The translations under genes and the position numbers were made by a program. Shown piece by piece: positions 1 to 9,451 of a DNA stretch of 64,000 bases. A model generated the notes under the pieces. That model saw nothing but the letters and a program-made list of their open reading frames with translations. It ran no database searches and was not told the origin of the DNA. The DNA lies in the NCBI RefSeq assembly GCF_003367175.1, contig NZ_QRGA01000008.1, positions 186,001-250,000 on the forward strand. Direction: 5' to 3'. The first letter of the stretch is position 1. Each line of letters starts with the position of its first letter. Source of the DNA: Trinickia dinghuensis. Its GTDB lineage: Bacteria > Pseudomonadota > Gammaproteobacteria > Burkholderiales > Burkholderiaceae.

Positions 1-859
1 CTATCAGTTGATCCTCGACGATCAGCGCAGCAGCAATTCCGTCGGCGTCTATGCCGAAGACGAGATCCGGCTGCCGTGGCACTTCACGTTGAATGCGGGC
101 GCGCGCGTCGATCGGGACACGACCGTGGGCACGAACGTGAGCCCGCGGTTCGCGCTGAACTACAAGCCGACGAGTGCGGACACGTTCAAGCTGATCTATG
201 GGCAAGCCTATCGCGCGCCCAACGCCTACGAGCTCTACTACTCGGATCCCGGCCCCGGCGGCCAGCTCGGCAATCCATCCTTGCGCCCCGAGCACATCAC
301 GACGGCCGAATTCGTCTACGACCGCGCGTTCGGCGAAAACGCGCACGCGACGGTGTCGCTGTTCCGCTATGAAATGCGCGACCTGATCAGCGAGACGCTC
401 GATCCGTCGGGCGCCTATATCTTCGAGAACGTCAGCCGCGCGCAAGCGCGAGGCGTCGAGTTCGCCTACGAGCAAGACATCGCGTCGATCGCGCAAGTGA
501 GAGCCAGCTACTCGTGGCAGTTCGCCCGCGACAGCGACACGGGCGCGGTACTGCAAAACTCGCCGCGCCACCTCGGCAAGCTGAACGTCATCGTGCCGCT
601 GTTCCATCATGCCGCACGCGTCGGCGCGGAAATGCAGTGCGCCTCGGCGCGCATGGCCGAGGTGGGGTACGCCGCCGGGTACTGCCTCGGCAACGTGACG
701 ATCGGCAGCAACCGCCTCGTACCGCACGCGGACGTTTCGTTCTCGGTCTACAACGTGACCGACAAGCGATACGCCGATCCGGCGGGGCCGAACTTCACGC
801 AGAACGTGATCCCGCAGCAGAGCCGGACCTTCCTGCTCAAGCTCGTCTACGGTTTTTGA
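1..859 (+). CDS. TonB-dependent outer membrane receptor, C-terminal part (5' end outside window)
   Basis: The reading frame is open from the left edge and ends at a TGA at 857-859, so only about 285 C-terminal codons are present. The protein is the end of a beta-barrel: alternating polar and aromatic strands, the motif YGQAYRAPNAYELYY, a near-terminal NVTDKRYADP box typical of TonB-dependent siderophore or vitamin receptors, and a final aromatic residue (LVYGF) as expected for an outer membrane barrel. The plug domain and TonB box lie outside, so the substrate cannot be named. Only one base separates its stop from the next gene (YfiR-like), followed by a GGDEF-EAL gene, so the three are probably one operon. 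The receptor may feed a ligand or envelope signal into c-di-GMP control; that role is inference. Confidence 0.9.
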   Translation, partial: YQLILDDQRSSNSVGVYAEDEIRLPWHFTLNAGARVDRDTTVGTNVSPRFALNYKPTSADTFKLIYGQAYRAPNAYELYYSDPGPGGQLGNPSLRPEHITTAEFVYDRAFGENAHATVSLFRYEMRDLISETLDPSGAYIFENVSRAQARGVEFAYEQDIASIAQVRASYSWQFARDSDTGAVLQNSPRHLGKLNVIVPLFHHAARVGAEMQCASARMAEVGYAAGYCLGNVTIGSNRLVPHADVSFSVYNVTDKRYADPAGPNFTQNVIPQQSRTFLLKLVYGF

Positions 860-860
860 C

Positions 861-1397
861 ATGCGAGCCGCGAGATCTCTTCTAAGCCGCATCGTGCTAG
901 TCGTCCTGGCCGCGTCGGCATGCGCACGGATGTCGGCTCACGCGCAGGTCGATCTTTATTCGCTCGAAGCCGCTTACATCTTCAACTTCACGCAGTTCAC
1001 CGAGTGGCCGGCCGCGCCTGCCGCCGGCACCGTCCTCACGGTCTGCGTCAATCCGCGCACTCCGCTCGGCGCAATGCTCGCGAAGCTCGATGGGCGCGCG
1101 GTGGCCGGCAAAACCTGGAGCGTGAAGCCGATGTCCGAAGGCACCGCCGTCACGGCATGCGACGTACTGATCGTCGACGACGCCACCTCCAATGCCGCGA
1201 CGAAAGCCTCGCCTACCTCCGATCTGCCGATCCTGGTCGTGCGCACGGCCGATGCCGACGCCAGCGACGGGCATTACGTCGTCACGCTGTTTCGCGAGGG
1301 CGACCGGCTCCGGTTCGACATCGACAACACCGAAGCGGTGCGCCGCCATCTCGGGCTCAGCTCGAAGCTGCTTCGCTTGGCAAGGAACGTGACATGA
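861..1397 (+). CDS. YfiR-family (DUF4154) periplasmic protein
   Basis: 178 residues with a Sec signal peptide (about residues 1-28, cleavage after SAHA). The mature part starts with LEAAYIFNFTQFTEWP, the conserved opening of the YfiR/DUF4154 family. C62 and C100 are spaced like the conserved disulphide pair of Pseudomonas YfiR. In the known YfiBNR system YfiR is a periplasmic repressor of the membrane diguanylate cyclase YfiN. Here the downstream gene overlaps by ATGA (start 1394, stop 1395-1397), so translational coupling with the partner cyclase is likely. The upstream partner is a TonB-dependent receptor, not the OmpA-like lipoprotein YfiB. Confidence 0.85.
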   Translation: MRAARSLLSRIVLVVLAASACARMSAHAQVDLYSLEAAYIFNFTQFTEWPAAPAAGTVLTVCVNPRTPLGAMLAKLDGRAVAGKTWSVKPMSEGTAVTACDVLIVDDATSNAATKASPTSDLPILVVRTADADASDGHYVVTLFREGDRLRFDIDNTEAVRRHLGLSSKLLRLARNVT

Positions 1398-3334
1398 AGC
1401 AAAGCGACGACTACGCGCCGAGCCCGATGAAGGAGACGTCGCGCGTCAAGCTTGCCGGTTTCGGCGTCGCGCTCCTGATCTCAGGATTCGTCCTGCTCGT
1501 GTATCAAGCGATTTCGCTGCGCTCGGCCTTGACGGCGGACGCGAACGTGCAGGCCGACATGATCGCCGACAACGTGTCGGCCTCGGTCATGTTCGACGAC
1601 GTGCGCTCGGCGCAGGAAACGCTGCATTCGCTGCGCAAGGTGCCCTACGTCGAAAGTGCCGGAATCTATACCGTCGACGGCAAGCGCTTCGCGACCTACG
1701 CGAGGCCCGGCGTCTCCGCCCCCCAGCGCGGCGGGGCGCAAGCGGCCAACGTCGAGACCGGCGGCCGCCGCTTCCTGTTCGACGACGTCTTCGTCGCCTC
1801 GAACATCACGCAGAACGGTAAGACGCTCGGCGCGGTGGTGGTCGTCGCGACGACCGCGCAAATGACGGCGCAGCTCGTGCACTTCGCCTTGTTCATCCTC
1901 GCCGCATCGCTATGCGCGCTCTGGATCGCGTTCGTCATCACGTCGAGGATGAGCGCGCACATTGCCCACGCCGAGAAGAAGCTCGAGTACTTGGCGTCGA
2001 CGGATCCGCTGACGGGATTGCCGAACCGGCGCGCATTCTACGACGCGTTGAGCGACCGGTTGCAGCGCGGCGCACAGGGCGGCATTCGAGCCGCACTGAT
2101 CTTGGTCGACCTCGACGATTTCAAGAACGTGAACGACACGCTCGGTCACGGTGCGGGAGACGAATTGCTCAAGCATGTCGCGGTCGCGCTGCGGCAAAGC
2201 GTGCGCACGGCCGACCTCGTGAGCCGCATCGGCGGCGACGAATTCGCCGTGCTCGTCGCGATCGCGAAAGAAAAGGCCGAAGGCATTCGCACGGCCGAGC
2301 GCATCGCGCGCGCCCTCGCCCGCCCGTTCGATCTGCCGCGCGCGAGCGTCGTAGCCAGCGCGAGCGTCGGCGTCAGCGTCTACCCCGACGATGCGGCCGA
2401 CGTCGCGTCGCTCGTGAGCAGCGCCGATATCGCGCTCTACGCCGCGAAGAGCACCGGCAAGAATGCCGCCGTCGAGTTTCGTCCGAGCATGACCGTCGAA
2501 GCGCGGCGGCGTGCACGGCTCGAAACCGAATTGCGCAAGGCGATCGAGACGAACGAACTGAGCCTTGTCTATCAGCCGCAATTCGACTGCCGCACGGGGC
2601 GCATGATCGGAGTGGAGGCACTGGCTCGCTGGATCCATCCCGTCGACGGAGAGATCTCGCCGATCGAATTCGTGCCGGTGGCCGAAGACAGCGAACTGAT
2701 CGTCGCATTGGGACAGTGGGTGCTGCGGCGCGCGTGCCGCGACGGCGCACGCTGGAACGCGGAACCGGGCCTGGCCCTGCACGTGGCGGTGAACGTATCG
2801 GCACGCCAGTTGCGGCAGGCTCGATACAGTGAAGATGTGAAAGCGGTACTCGCCGAAAGTGGCCTTTCTCCGCATCTGCTCGAGCTCGAGCTGACGGAGA
2901 GCCAACTGATGGCGAACATGACCGCCGGGGTCGAAGCAATGCGCCAGTTGCGCGCGGCCGGCATCCGCTTGTCGCTCGACGACTTCGGCACCGGTTATTC
3001 CTCGCTGTCGTACCTGCAGTCGTTCCCGGTCAACACCCTGAAAATCGATCGCGCCTTCGTGAAGCCGTTGCCGCGAGACGGACAGCCGATCGTCACCGCC
3101 ATCATTTCGATGGCGCACAGCTTCGGCATCGCCGTCGTCGCCGAGGGCGTCGAAGATCAGGCGCAGCTTTCTTGGCTCGCCGACGCAGGCTGCGACATCG
3201 TTCAGGGCTACCTGACGGGCAGACCGATGCCGTTCGAGCGCATCACCGATCTGTTACGCAGCGAGTGCGAAGACTCGGAACCGTTGACCTCTGGGAGTGC
3301 GACAGATCCTACAGATCGGCGTTCTGCGCTGTAA
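1394..3334 (+). CDS. Membrane GGDEF-EAL c-di-GMP turnover protein (YfiN-like sensor)
   Basis: 646 residues. Two transmembrane helices (about 20-40 and 162-184) flank a periplasmic domain of about 120 residues resembling the CHASE8-type sensor of YfiN, followed by a short HAMP-like linker. The GGDEF motif is intact (residues 280-284) with an allosteric inhibitory site RTAD five residues before it. The EAL domain has EAL at 408-410, the DDFGTGYSS loop near 529 and a later EGVED segment, so both cyclase and phosphodiesterase activity look possible. YfiN itself carries only GGDEF. The start is the ATG overlapping the yfiR-like stop; a much longer upstream open frame exists but runs through the yfiR-like gene. 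The 3' end overlaps the convergent glycosidase gene by 26 bp. Confidence 0.9.
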   Translation: MKQSDDYAPSPMKETSRVKLAGFGVALLISGFVLLVYQAISLRSALTADANVQADMIADNVSASVMFDDVRSAQETLHSLRKVPYVESAGIYTVDGKRFATYARPGVSAPQRGGAQAANVETGGRRFLFDDVFVASNITQNGKTLGAVVVVATTAQMTAQLVHFALFILAASLCALWIAFVITSRMSAHIAHAEKKLEYLASTDPLTGLPNRRAFYDALSDRLQRGAQGGIRAALILVDLDDFKNVNDTLGHGAGDELLKHVAVALRQSVRTADLVSRIGGDEFAVLVAIAKEKAEGIRTAERIARALARPFDLPRASVVASASVGVSVYPDDAADVASLVSSADIALYAAKSTGKNAAVEFRPSMTVEARRRARLETELRKAIETNELSLVYQPQFDCRTGRMIGVEALARWIHPVDGEISPIEFVPVAEDSELIVALGQWVLRRACRDGARWNAEPGLALHVAVNVSARQLRQARYSEDVKAVLAESGLSPHLLELELTESQLMANMTAGVEAMRQLRAAGIRLSLDDFGTGYSSLSYLQSFPVNTLKIDRAFVKPLPRDGQPIVTAIISMAHSFGIAVVAEGVEDQAQLSWLADAGCDIVQGYLTGRPMPFERITDLLRSECEDSEPLTSGSATDPTDRRSAL

Positions 3335-4604
3335 ACCCGCTGAACGCCGTATGGGTCGGCTCGATCGGTGCGAGGTCGTTCATCACGATGCCGAACGTCT
3401 CGTCGCCGCTGATCAAGTCGTAGTACATCACCGCCTGGATACCTTCGTTCTTGCGAGCCGCGTAAAAGCGCTGCAAGTTTGTTTGTACGTATGTTGCACG
3501 GAACTGCTCGTTTTCCTGCGGTGCCGCGTTCCACTCGGTGATCATGAACGGCACACCGTAGCGAGCCTTGCAGTACGCGGGCAAGTTGAACCCCGGCCCT
3601 GCACCGTCGATGCCGATGTCGAGGATATCGCCGTAGGGCTGGTAGTTGTGCCAGGTCGTGATGTCCCAGCGCATCTTGCGGTAGCCGCCCGAGCCGTCAG
3701 GCTGCTCGCCGTCCCACAACATATCCGAAGCGCCGATGTCCGCCACCGTGAAGTTCACGGCGCACTTCGCGCTCGGCTGAACGGACTTGACGCCATCGAT
3801 CATCCCTTGAATGGCGCCCCGCAGAATCGGCCAGTTCGCGTTGTTGAAGTCGTGAGGCCCCGTGCCCGCGTACGTCGAGTTGACGATGATCGCGCTGTCG
3901 CGCGTCAGCTCGTTGCCGCATTCGTACATCGTGACGCCGTGCGGCCCGAGTGCCTTCGCAATCGCCGCCGCGTTGCCGCGCGTGGCGAAATACGCCGCGG
4001 ACTCGCTCGCGTACAGGTTGCCGTTGCCGTCGCGCAAACCGAGGTTCAGCATCGGCAGCAGCGTGAAGTTGACAGAGCGGAAAGCATCGGCCAGCCCGAT
4101 CAGCGCATTCAATTGCGTGGATGAGGCGTCGCAGCCGACGCGATAGCTCGTGCAGCCGAGCGCCTGCAACGTCGTGATGATCTGCTGCGGGGTGTACGGA
4201 TAGTCGAAGTGGCCGTTCATTCCGTAGAACATGCCGGCCGGCACCGTCAACGGATTGCGCGGATCGGAGCACGGCAGCCAACGGCCCGCCCACGTCATCA
4301 CGTAGAACTGACCGCCCGTTCCACTCTGATAGATCATGCCGCCGTACCAGAGCAAGAGACTCACATTGTAGGAGTCTTTGTCCTTTACACCGTTTTTGTA
4401 AATAAAGCCGTTACTGAGCGTCCATACGTTCAGGAGCTTGTCGACGATCGAGGTTGCGGAAGGAATGACCGCACCGTCAATCGATGTGCTCGCGACATTG
4501 CTCGCCGCGATAGCTTCGTCTGTTCCCAAGGCGCCAAATGCAACTAAAGCTTGGCCGCCGGCAATGGCCGCCATTTGGCCCAGGAATCGACGTCTCTTCA
4601 TCAT
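3309..4604 (-). CDS. Tat-exported glycoside hydrolase of clan GH-A type
   Basis: 431 residues. The N-terminus KRRRFLGQ followed by an alanine-rich hydrophobic stretch is a twin-arginine signal. The rest looks like a (beta/alpha)8 glycosidase: the YECGNEL segment supplies the strand-4 acid/base Glu (about 232) and FMITEWN supplies the strand-7 nucleophile Glu (about 357), the clan GH-A arrangement (GH5, GH39 and relatives). The exact family and substrate are not clear. A GGAGG ribosome site lies nine bases before the ATG at 4604; a GTG at 4607 is also possible. It converges on and overlaps the c-di-GMP gene. A secreted polysaccharide hydrolase next to c-di-GMP control would suit biofilm matrix remodelling, but that link is inference. 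Confidence 0.75.
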   Translation of the reverse strand: MMKRRRFLGQMAAIAGGQALVAFGALGTDEAIAASNVASTSIDGAVIPSATSIVDKLLNVWTLSNGFIYKNGVKDKDSYNVSLLLWYGGMIYQSGTGGQFYVMTWAGRWLPCSDPRNPLTVPAGMFYGMNGHFDYPYTPQQIITTLQALGCTSYRVGCDASSTQLNALIGLADAFRSVNFTLLPMLNLGLRDGNGNLYASESAAYFATRGNAAAIAKALGPHGVTMYECGNELTRDSAIIVNSTYAGTGPHDFNNANWPILRGAIQGMIDGVKSVQPSAKCAVNFTVADIGASDMLWDGEQPDGSGGYRKMRWDITTWHNYQPYGDILDIGIDGAGPGFNLPAYCKARYGVPFMITEWNAAPQENEQFRATYVQTNLQRFYAARKNEGIQAVMYYDLISGDETFGIVMNDLAPIEPTHTAFSGFTAQNADL

Positions 4605-4923
4605 CACTTAATGCCTCCGTGGCTAAGTCGTAGTGAGTTAGGTATGACCCTTGCGAGTCGGCCACTCTGACCACGAGGCGCCCCAAAGAGTTCGGTGCTT
4701 TTTCCGCTTTTTGTCGAATTAATTTTTCATCATACGTTACATTAAGTCACAATATTTCGCTTCACGCCCGCATCGTGAAATTTAGATCTGTCACGTGTTT
4801 TCGTATCGTGGCATTGGGAAGATTGCGGAGGCGTATCATCCTTCGTTCATCGATCGCGGATCGATTTTCGGCGTGACTTTCAGCGAGATGTTTCAGCGCC
4901 GATATCCCCTCTCTCTCACGGTT
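4605..4923. other. Intergenic region, AT-rich
   Basis: Gap between the divergent glycosidase and DUF3820 genes. It is clearly more AT-rich than its surroundings (about 4690-4760) and probably holds both promoters. No RNA gene or further coding sequence is supported. An open frame extends upstream of the DUF3820 start to 4795, but it lacks family similarity and a ribosome site. Confidence 0.5.
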
Positions 4924-5160
4924 ATGAACACGCAAGACCTCGAACGCCTCGTGACGCTCGCCATGCCGTTCGGCAAATACAAAGGCCGGCTCATTGCCGA
5001 TTTGCCCGGCCATTACCTCAATTGGTTCGCGCGAGAGGGGTTTCCGCCCGGAGAGATCGGCCGGCTTTTGGCACTCATGCAAGAGCTCGATCACAATGGA
5101 TTGAAGCCGCTTCTCGACCCGCTGCGTAAGCGCGGCAATGCGAGCGGTCCGAAGGCGTGA
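4924..5160 (+). CDS. DUF3820 family protein
   Basis: 78 residues covering the whole family: TLAMPFGKYKGRLIADLP, then HYLNWFAREGFPPGEIGRLL and a leucine-rich end. The family has no established biochemical role; some members are annotated as putative quorum-sensing-regulated factors. I chose the ATG at 4924 because it gives the usual family length and N-terminus; the open frame upstream has no resemblance to the family. It stands alone between the glycosidase and a convergent MarR regulator. Confidence 0.8.
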   Translation: MNTQDLERLVTLAMPFGKYKGRLIADLPGHYLNWFAREGFPPGEIGRLLALMQELDHNGLKPLLDPLRKRGNASGPKA

Positions 5161-5191
5161 AGATTTGAAGGCGTGACGGCCCGAAGACCTG

Positions 5192-5223
5192 AGGCGAATC
5201 GTCGTGGGACGGTTGATTCGCCT
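5192..5223. terminator. Stem-loop between convergent genes
   Basis: A perfect 9-bp stem (AGGCGAATC at 5192-5200, GATTCGCCT at 5215-5223) with a 14-base loop lies between the DUF3820 stop and the end of the convergent MarR gene. There is no U-tract, so a terminator role is uncertain. Confidence 0.35.
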
Positions 5224-5283
5224 AATAGATCGAACGCGTTTGAAGCGGATCGATTGAACCCGTGGCCGGGTGCTGCCGCGCCG

Positions 5284-5772
5284 CTAGCCGGCTGCGCGCT
5301 CTCCGAAAAACGCATCGTGCAGTTCGTCCGAGCAGATGTCGGCGAGCAGCTCGCGCAAGCGCTCCGCCTTCCGCGCGCCATAGGCGCCCTCGAAGCGCTG
5401 CTGCGCCTGTGCCCAAAGCGCCTTGGATTCGACCAATTTCTTGCGCCCCGCGGCTGTGAGAACGATGCGGCGGCTGCGCCGGTCCGCCTCGTCGACCGTC
5501 ACCTCGACGAACCCGTCGCGTTCGAGCGGCCCGAGATTGTGCGACAACGCCGAACGGTCGAGCACCATGTCCTTGGCGAGTTCGCTCATCGTCGGCGCCC
5601 CGGCGCGTTCGATGTGCACGAGCGCGGAGTGCTGCGACAAACGCAACCCGCAGGGTGCAAGCACGTCGTCATAAAGTTGCGATAAACGGCGAGCAGCCTT
5701 GCGCAGCGCCGCCCCGTTGCAGAGCGACAAGCCGCTCGCCTGCCCTTTCTTCGCCGGAGCTTTCGTTTTCAT
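5284..5772 (-). CDS. MarR-family transcriptional regulator
   Basis: 162 residues, normal MarR size. A winged helix-turn-helix occupies about residues 45-115: LRLSQHSALVHIERAG, then TMSELAKDMVLDRSALSHNL as the recognition region, and DEADRRSRRIVLTAAGRKKL as the wing, which is the diagnostic D-x-R-(S/A)-R motif of the family. It is transcribed in the same direction as the ssu operon but 128 bp beyond ssuE, so it is probably separate. The ligand and targets are unknown. Confidence 0.85.
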   Translation of the reverse strand: MKTKAPAKKGQASGLSLCNGAALRKAARRLSQLYDDVLAPCGLRLSQHSALVHIERAGAPTMSELAKDMVLDRSALSHNLGPLERDGFVEVTVDEADRRSRRIVLTAAGRKKLVESKALWAQAQQRFEGAYGARKAERLRELLADICSDELHDAFFGERAAG

Positions 5773-5900
5773 TGAGGTGCGGTGGGGTTCCGATCGATCG
5801 ACGATCGCAAGTTTAGCGCCTTGACGGTCACGGGCATCGGTGACTGAGTTGCATTGCGCTCAACCGGCCCCCTCCCCCGATCCGCGGCGATGCATCCCCT

Positions 5901-6476
5901 TCAAATCGTCAATGCCGCCGTCGCAGCAATCGATTCGTCCCGCGCACACAACCATGGCGCGGCTCTCTCGGCCGCTAGCGCGATACGTTCGCGCAGCGGC
6001 GCGCTGGTCACCTCGTAGCCCGTGAAATCGTGCGTGGAGGCGTACACCCCGATCGGCAACGTCCGCGCCTGAAAGAAGCTGAAGAGCGGCCGCAATTGAT
6101 GCTCGAGGACGAGCGCATGACGCTCACTGCCGCCCGTCGCGGCCAGCAGTACCGGTACGTCGACGAGCGCGTCCTGATGGACGAGATCGAACAGATGCTT
6201 GAACAGCCCCGTGAACGATGCGCGAAACACCGGGCTGGCGACGATGAGCGCATCGGCCCCTTCGATGGCGCGCAGATGCGATTCGACAACCGCGGACGCT
6301 TTTCGGCGATCGAGCGTAACGCCTACGTCCGCCGCGATTTCGCTCAACTCGACGACATGCACGTCAAGCGGCACCAGGTCGGCAATCTGGGCGACGATGG
6401 TGTCGACAAGCGCCAACGTGCGCGATGGGCGCTGTAACCCGCCCGATACCGCCACGAGCTTCAATTTTTTCGACAT
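5901..6476 (-). CDS. ssuE: NADPH-dependent FMN reductase, SsuE type
   Basis: 191 residues from the ATG at 6476, which has AGGA nine bases upstream; an ATG at 6485 is too close to that site. The flavodoxin-like fold shows the N-terminal phosphate-binding loop AVSGGLQRPSRT and the SPVFRASFTGLFKHLFD segment typical of SsuE/MsuE. It supplies reduced FMN to the two-component alkanesulfonate monooxygenase SsuD. It is the last gene of the ssuADCBE-ordered operon on this strand. MsuE cannot be excluded by sequence alone, but the partners support SsuE. Confidence 0.85.
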   Translation of the reverse strand: MSKKLKLVAVSGGLQRPSRTLALVDTIVAQIADLVPLDVHVVELSEIAADVGVTLDRRKASAVVESHLRAIEGADALIVASPVFRASFTGLFKHLFDLVHQDALVDVPVLLAATGGSERHALVLEHQLRPLFSFFQARTLPIGVYASTHDFTGYEVTSAPLRERIALAAERAAPWLCARDESIAATAALTI

Positions 6477-6544
6477 GCTTTGCATTCCTATTTATTGGGT
6501 TCGATTCTCGGTTTGCGGAGCATTGATCGTCGATTCGCATCGAC

Positions 6545-7312
6545 TCAATCGACGAGCGCCGCGGCGTGCCCGTTCGGCACCAGCATCCGCTGCAGCACGG
6601 CTTCCTCGAGCTCGGCGATCGAGCCGGACGCCCGTGCTCTCGGCCGGGGAATAGCGACGGGCTCGTCCAGCGCGACTCGTCCGTCTTCGATCAGTACGAT
6701 ACGATCCGACAGCGTCACGGCTTCGTGCACGTCGTGCGTGACGAGCACGGCGGTGAAACGATGCTCGCGCCATAGGCGCGTCAGAAGCGTGTGCATCTCC
6801 AAGCGGGTAAGCGCATCGAGCGCGCCGAACGGCTCGTCGAGCAGCAGCAGCGACGGACGATGCACAAGTGCCCGCGCCAGCGCCACACGTTGTCTTTGGC
6901 CGCCCGACAGTTGCGCCGGCCAATCGCGTTCGCGCCCGCCCAAACCGACTTCGCGCAATGCGGCGCGCGCCTCGTCGCGCGCGCTCGGCGGACAGCCGAG
7001 CATCACGTTGGCCAGGACCGACTTCCACGGCAGTAGGCGGGCTTCTTGAAACATCATGCGTCTACGTGCCGATCCCTGCGACGAGCCTAGCGCTTCGCTC
7101 GCATTTCGTACGTCGACCGCCCCCTCGTCCGGCGCGTCGAGGCCCGCGACGAGGCGCAGCAAGGTCGACTTGCCGCATCCACTGCGGCCGATGATCGATA
7201 CGAAGTCGCCGTCCGAGATCGACAGGTCGAGGCGATCGAGCACGAGGCGGTCGCCGAATCGCTTCGAAACCGATCGCAACTGCACGGCGGGTTGTCGCAC
7301 GGATGCGTTCAT
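6545..7312 (-). CDS. ssuB: Sulfonate ABC transporter ATP-binding protein
   Basis: 255 residues. Walker [10 protein letters not shown] at 42-50, the signature LSGGQRQR at 135-142, Walker B LLLLDEP at 155-161 and the H-loop THD are all intact. It energises uptake of alkanesulfonates together with SsuC and SsuA. The chosen start (7312) overlaps the ssuC stop as ATGA, indicating translational coupling; an alternative start at 7330 would overlap more deeply. Confidence 0.9.
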   Translation of the reverse strand: MNASVRQPAVQLRSVSKRFGDRLVLDRLDLSISDGDFVSIIGRSGCGKSTLLRLVAGLDAPDEGAVDVRNASEALGSSQGSARRRMMFQEARLLPWKSVLANVMLGCPPSARDEARAALREVGLGGRERDWPAQLSGGQRQRVALARALVHRPSLLLLDEPFGALDALTRLEMHTLLTRLWREHRFTAVLVTHDVHEAVTLSDRIVLIEDGRVALDEPVAIPRPRARASGSIAELEEAVLQRMLVPNGHAAALVD

Positions 7313-8169
7313 GCCTTCGCTCCTCGCCAAGCGATCGGGCGCTTGAGGGCTTTAGGCCATCGGCCGGAACGCGCCGTACCCTTGCTCGCAGACCGAGCCA
7401 CAGCATGCGGCGAGCGCCATGGCACGAGCCATGTCTCCAATGCTCGCGCCCCCTGATCGGCAAGCTTGCCGAGCAACGCGTAGAGCAAGATGCCGACGAC
7501 GACGACATCGGTCTGCATGAACTCGCGCGCATTCATCGTCATATAGCCGATGCCCGACTGCGCCGAGATGGTCTCCGCAACGATCAGCATGACCCACATG
7601 AGGCCGAGCGCGAAGCGCACGCCGACGAGGATAGACGGCAGCGCCCCCGGCAGCACCGCGTCGCGGTACAACGCAAAGCCTCGTAGGCCATAGCTTTTGG
7701 CCATTTCGACAAGACCTGCGTCGACCGACCGAATACCGTGAAACGTATTGACGTAGACCGGGAAGAACACGCCGAGTGCGACGAGGAACAGCTTCGCCTG
7801 CTCTTCGATGCCGAACCAGAGAATGACGAGCGGAATCATCGCCAGCACGGGGATGTTTCGGATCATCTGCACGGTCGAATCGAGCAACGCTTCGAGCAGC
7901 TTCGAACAACCGGTCGCAAGCGCGAGCAAGAAACCGATCCCACCGCCGATCACAAATCCGCCCAACGCGCGCGCGGCACTGATTTTCACGTCGGCCCACA
8001 ATTCGCCGCTTTCGAAGAGTCCCCACGCGGCGCGCGCGACGGCCCATGGTTCCGGCAAGATGCGCGCGGACAGCCATCCCGAGCGTGCCCCTGCCTCCCA
8101 TACGATGAACGCGAGCGTGGGCACGATCCAAGGCAGGATGCGTCCGCTCCAAACGGCTCGTGTCCTCAT
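7309..8169 (-). CDS. ssuC: Sulfonate ABC transporter permease
   Basis: 286 residues with about six hydrophobic helices. The cytoplasmic loop carrying [26 protein letters not shown] matches the EAA motif of SsuC/TauC-type permeases. A strong ribosome site (AAGGAG) precedes the ATG. The C-terminal tail after the last helix (about residues 255-286) is basic and longer than in most homologues. It lies between ssuD and ssuB in the operon. Confidence 0.9.
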   Translation of the reverse strand: MRTRAVWSGRILPWIVPTLAFIVWEAGARSGWLSARILPEPWAVARAAWGLFESGELWADVKISAARALGGFVIGGGIGFLLALATGCSKLLEALLDSTVQMIRNIPVLAMIPLVILWFGIEEQAKLFLVALGVFFPVYVNTFHGIRSVDAGLVEMAKSYGLRGFALYRDAVLPGALPSILVGVRFALGLMWVMLIVAETISAQSGIGYMTMNAREFMQTDVVVVGILLYALLGKLADQGARALETWLVPWRSPHAVARSASKGTARSGRWPKALKRPIAWRGAKA

Positions 8170-8222
8170 AGCACTTCTCCTTTCGATCGGTTAGTCATCC
8201 TTCTCGTTTGCATCGGCGTGAA

Positions 8223-8262
8223 TCGAATCGGCTCGAATCGGATCGAATCGGCTCGATTCGAC
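8223..8262. repeat. Four 10-bp tandem repeats in the ssuD-ssuC spacer
   Basis: Four consecutive 10-mers: TCGAATCGGC, TCGAATCGGA, TCGAATCGGC and TCGATTCGAC. They fill much of the 105-bp gap between ssuD and ssuC. Function unknown; a similar 10-bp array lies between boxC and boxB. Confidence 0.8.
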
Positions 8263-8274
8263 GCAAAGCCCCAT

Positions 8275-9432
8275 TCAGCTCTGCGACACCCTCGGCAGAT
8301 ACGAATTGCCGACCACCTCGCCGAACGGCCCCGAGAGCGGAGCTTCGATACGCTGCCGGACATACCCCGGCAACCGAGGAAACACCAGTTCGCCGAAACG
8401 GTAGGCCTCTTCGAGATGGGGATAGCCAGAAAGAATGAACGTCCCGATTCCGAGGTTCGCGTACTGCTCCATGCGAGCGGCGACTTGCTCGGGGCTCCCG
8501 ACAAGTGCCGTACCGGCACCACCTCGCACGAGCCCTACGCCGGCCCATAAGTTGGGATAGATTTCGAGTTCGGCCCGCGTGCGCCCCTTGCCGCCGTGCA
8601 ATGCGGCCATCCGCCGCTGCCCTTCCGAGTCCATTCTCGAGAACGCCGCTTGCGCGCGCGAGATCGTGGCTTCGTCCACACGGCTGAGCAGCCGATCGGC
8701 TGCCGCCCACGCCTCGTCCTCGGTCTCTCGGACGATGACGTGCAAGCGAATGCCGAACTTCAACTCTCTGCCTTTGGCATGGGCCCGCGCCCGCACTTCG
8801 GCGATCTTCTTCTCCACGGCATCGGGCGGCTCGCCCCAGGTGAGATACGTGTCGACATGCGAAGCCGCGATGTCCTGCGCCGCCTCCGAAGATCCGCCGA
8901 ACCACAACGGAGGATGCGGCGTTTGCACGGGCGGATAAAGCAGCCTGCCGCCTTTCGACCTCAGGTGGTCGCCCTCGAAATCGACGGTGTCCCCATGATG
9001 AGAAGCGCTCAGATGCTCTCGCCAGATCGATAGGAATTCGTCGGTGATGCGATACCGCGTGTCGTGATCGGCGAAAATGCCGTCGCCCTCCAGCTCGGCT
9101 TGGTCGCCGCCCGTGACGACGTTGATGAGCAGCCGCCCTTTCGAAAGGCGATCGAACGTTGCAGCCATGCGAGCCGACAGCGCCGGTGAACTGAGCCCGG
9201 GGCGCACGGCCACCAAGAATTTCAGGCGCTGCGTGACCGCAATCAAGCTGGACGCCACGACCCAGGCGTCTTCGCACGAACGGCCGGTCGGCAGCAGAAC
9301 GCCTTCGTAGCCGAGTGTGTCGGCCGCTACGGCGATTTGTTTGAAGTAATCGAAATCGGCATTGCGCGCTCCTTCCGACGTGCCCAGATAGCGCGTATCG
9401 CCGTGGGTAGGGATGAACCAAAATACTTTCAT
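8275..9432 (-). CDS. ssuD: FMNH2-dependent alkanesulfonate monooxygenase
   Basis: 385 residues, the usual SsuD length, bacterial-luciferase-like fold. It opens with [16 protein letters not shown] and contains [36 protein letters not shown] and [15 protein letters not shown], which are conserved SsuD segments including the active-site Cys in SCEDAW. It cleaves the C-S bond of alkanesulfonates to give sulfite and an aldehyde, using FMNH2 from SsuE. A GGAGAG ribosome site precedes the ATG. It follows ssuA by 19 bp. Confidence 0.92.
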   Translation of the reverse strand: MKVFWFIPTHGDTRYLGTSEGARNADFDYFKQIAVAADTLGYEGVLLPTGRSCEDAWVVASSLIAVTQRLKFLVAVRPGLSSPALSARMAATFDRLSKGRLLINVVTGGDQAELEGDGIFADHDTRYRITDEFLSIWREHLSASHHGDTVDFEGDHLRSKGGRLLYPPVQTPHPPLWFGGSSEAAQDIAASHVDTYLTWGEPPDAVEKKIAEVRARAHAKGRELKFGIRLHVIVRETEDEAWAAADRLLSRVDEATISRAQAAFSRMDSEGQRRMAALHGGKGRTRAELEIYPNLWAGVGLVRGGAGTALVGSPEQVAARMEQYANLGIGTFILSGYPHLEEAYRFGELVFPRLPGYVRQRIEAPLSGPFGEVVGNSYLPRVSQS

Positions 9433-9451
9433 ACGGTGCTCTCCGCTCCTG

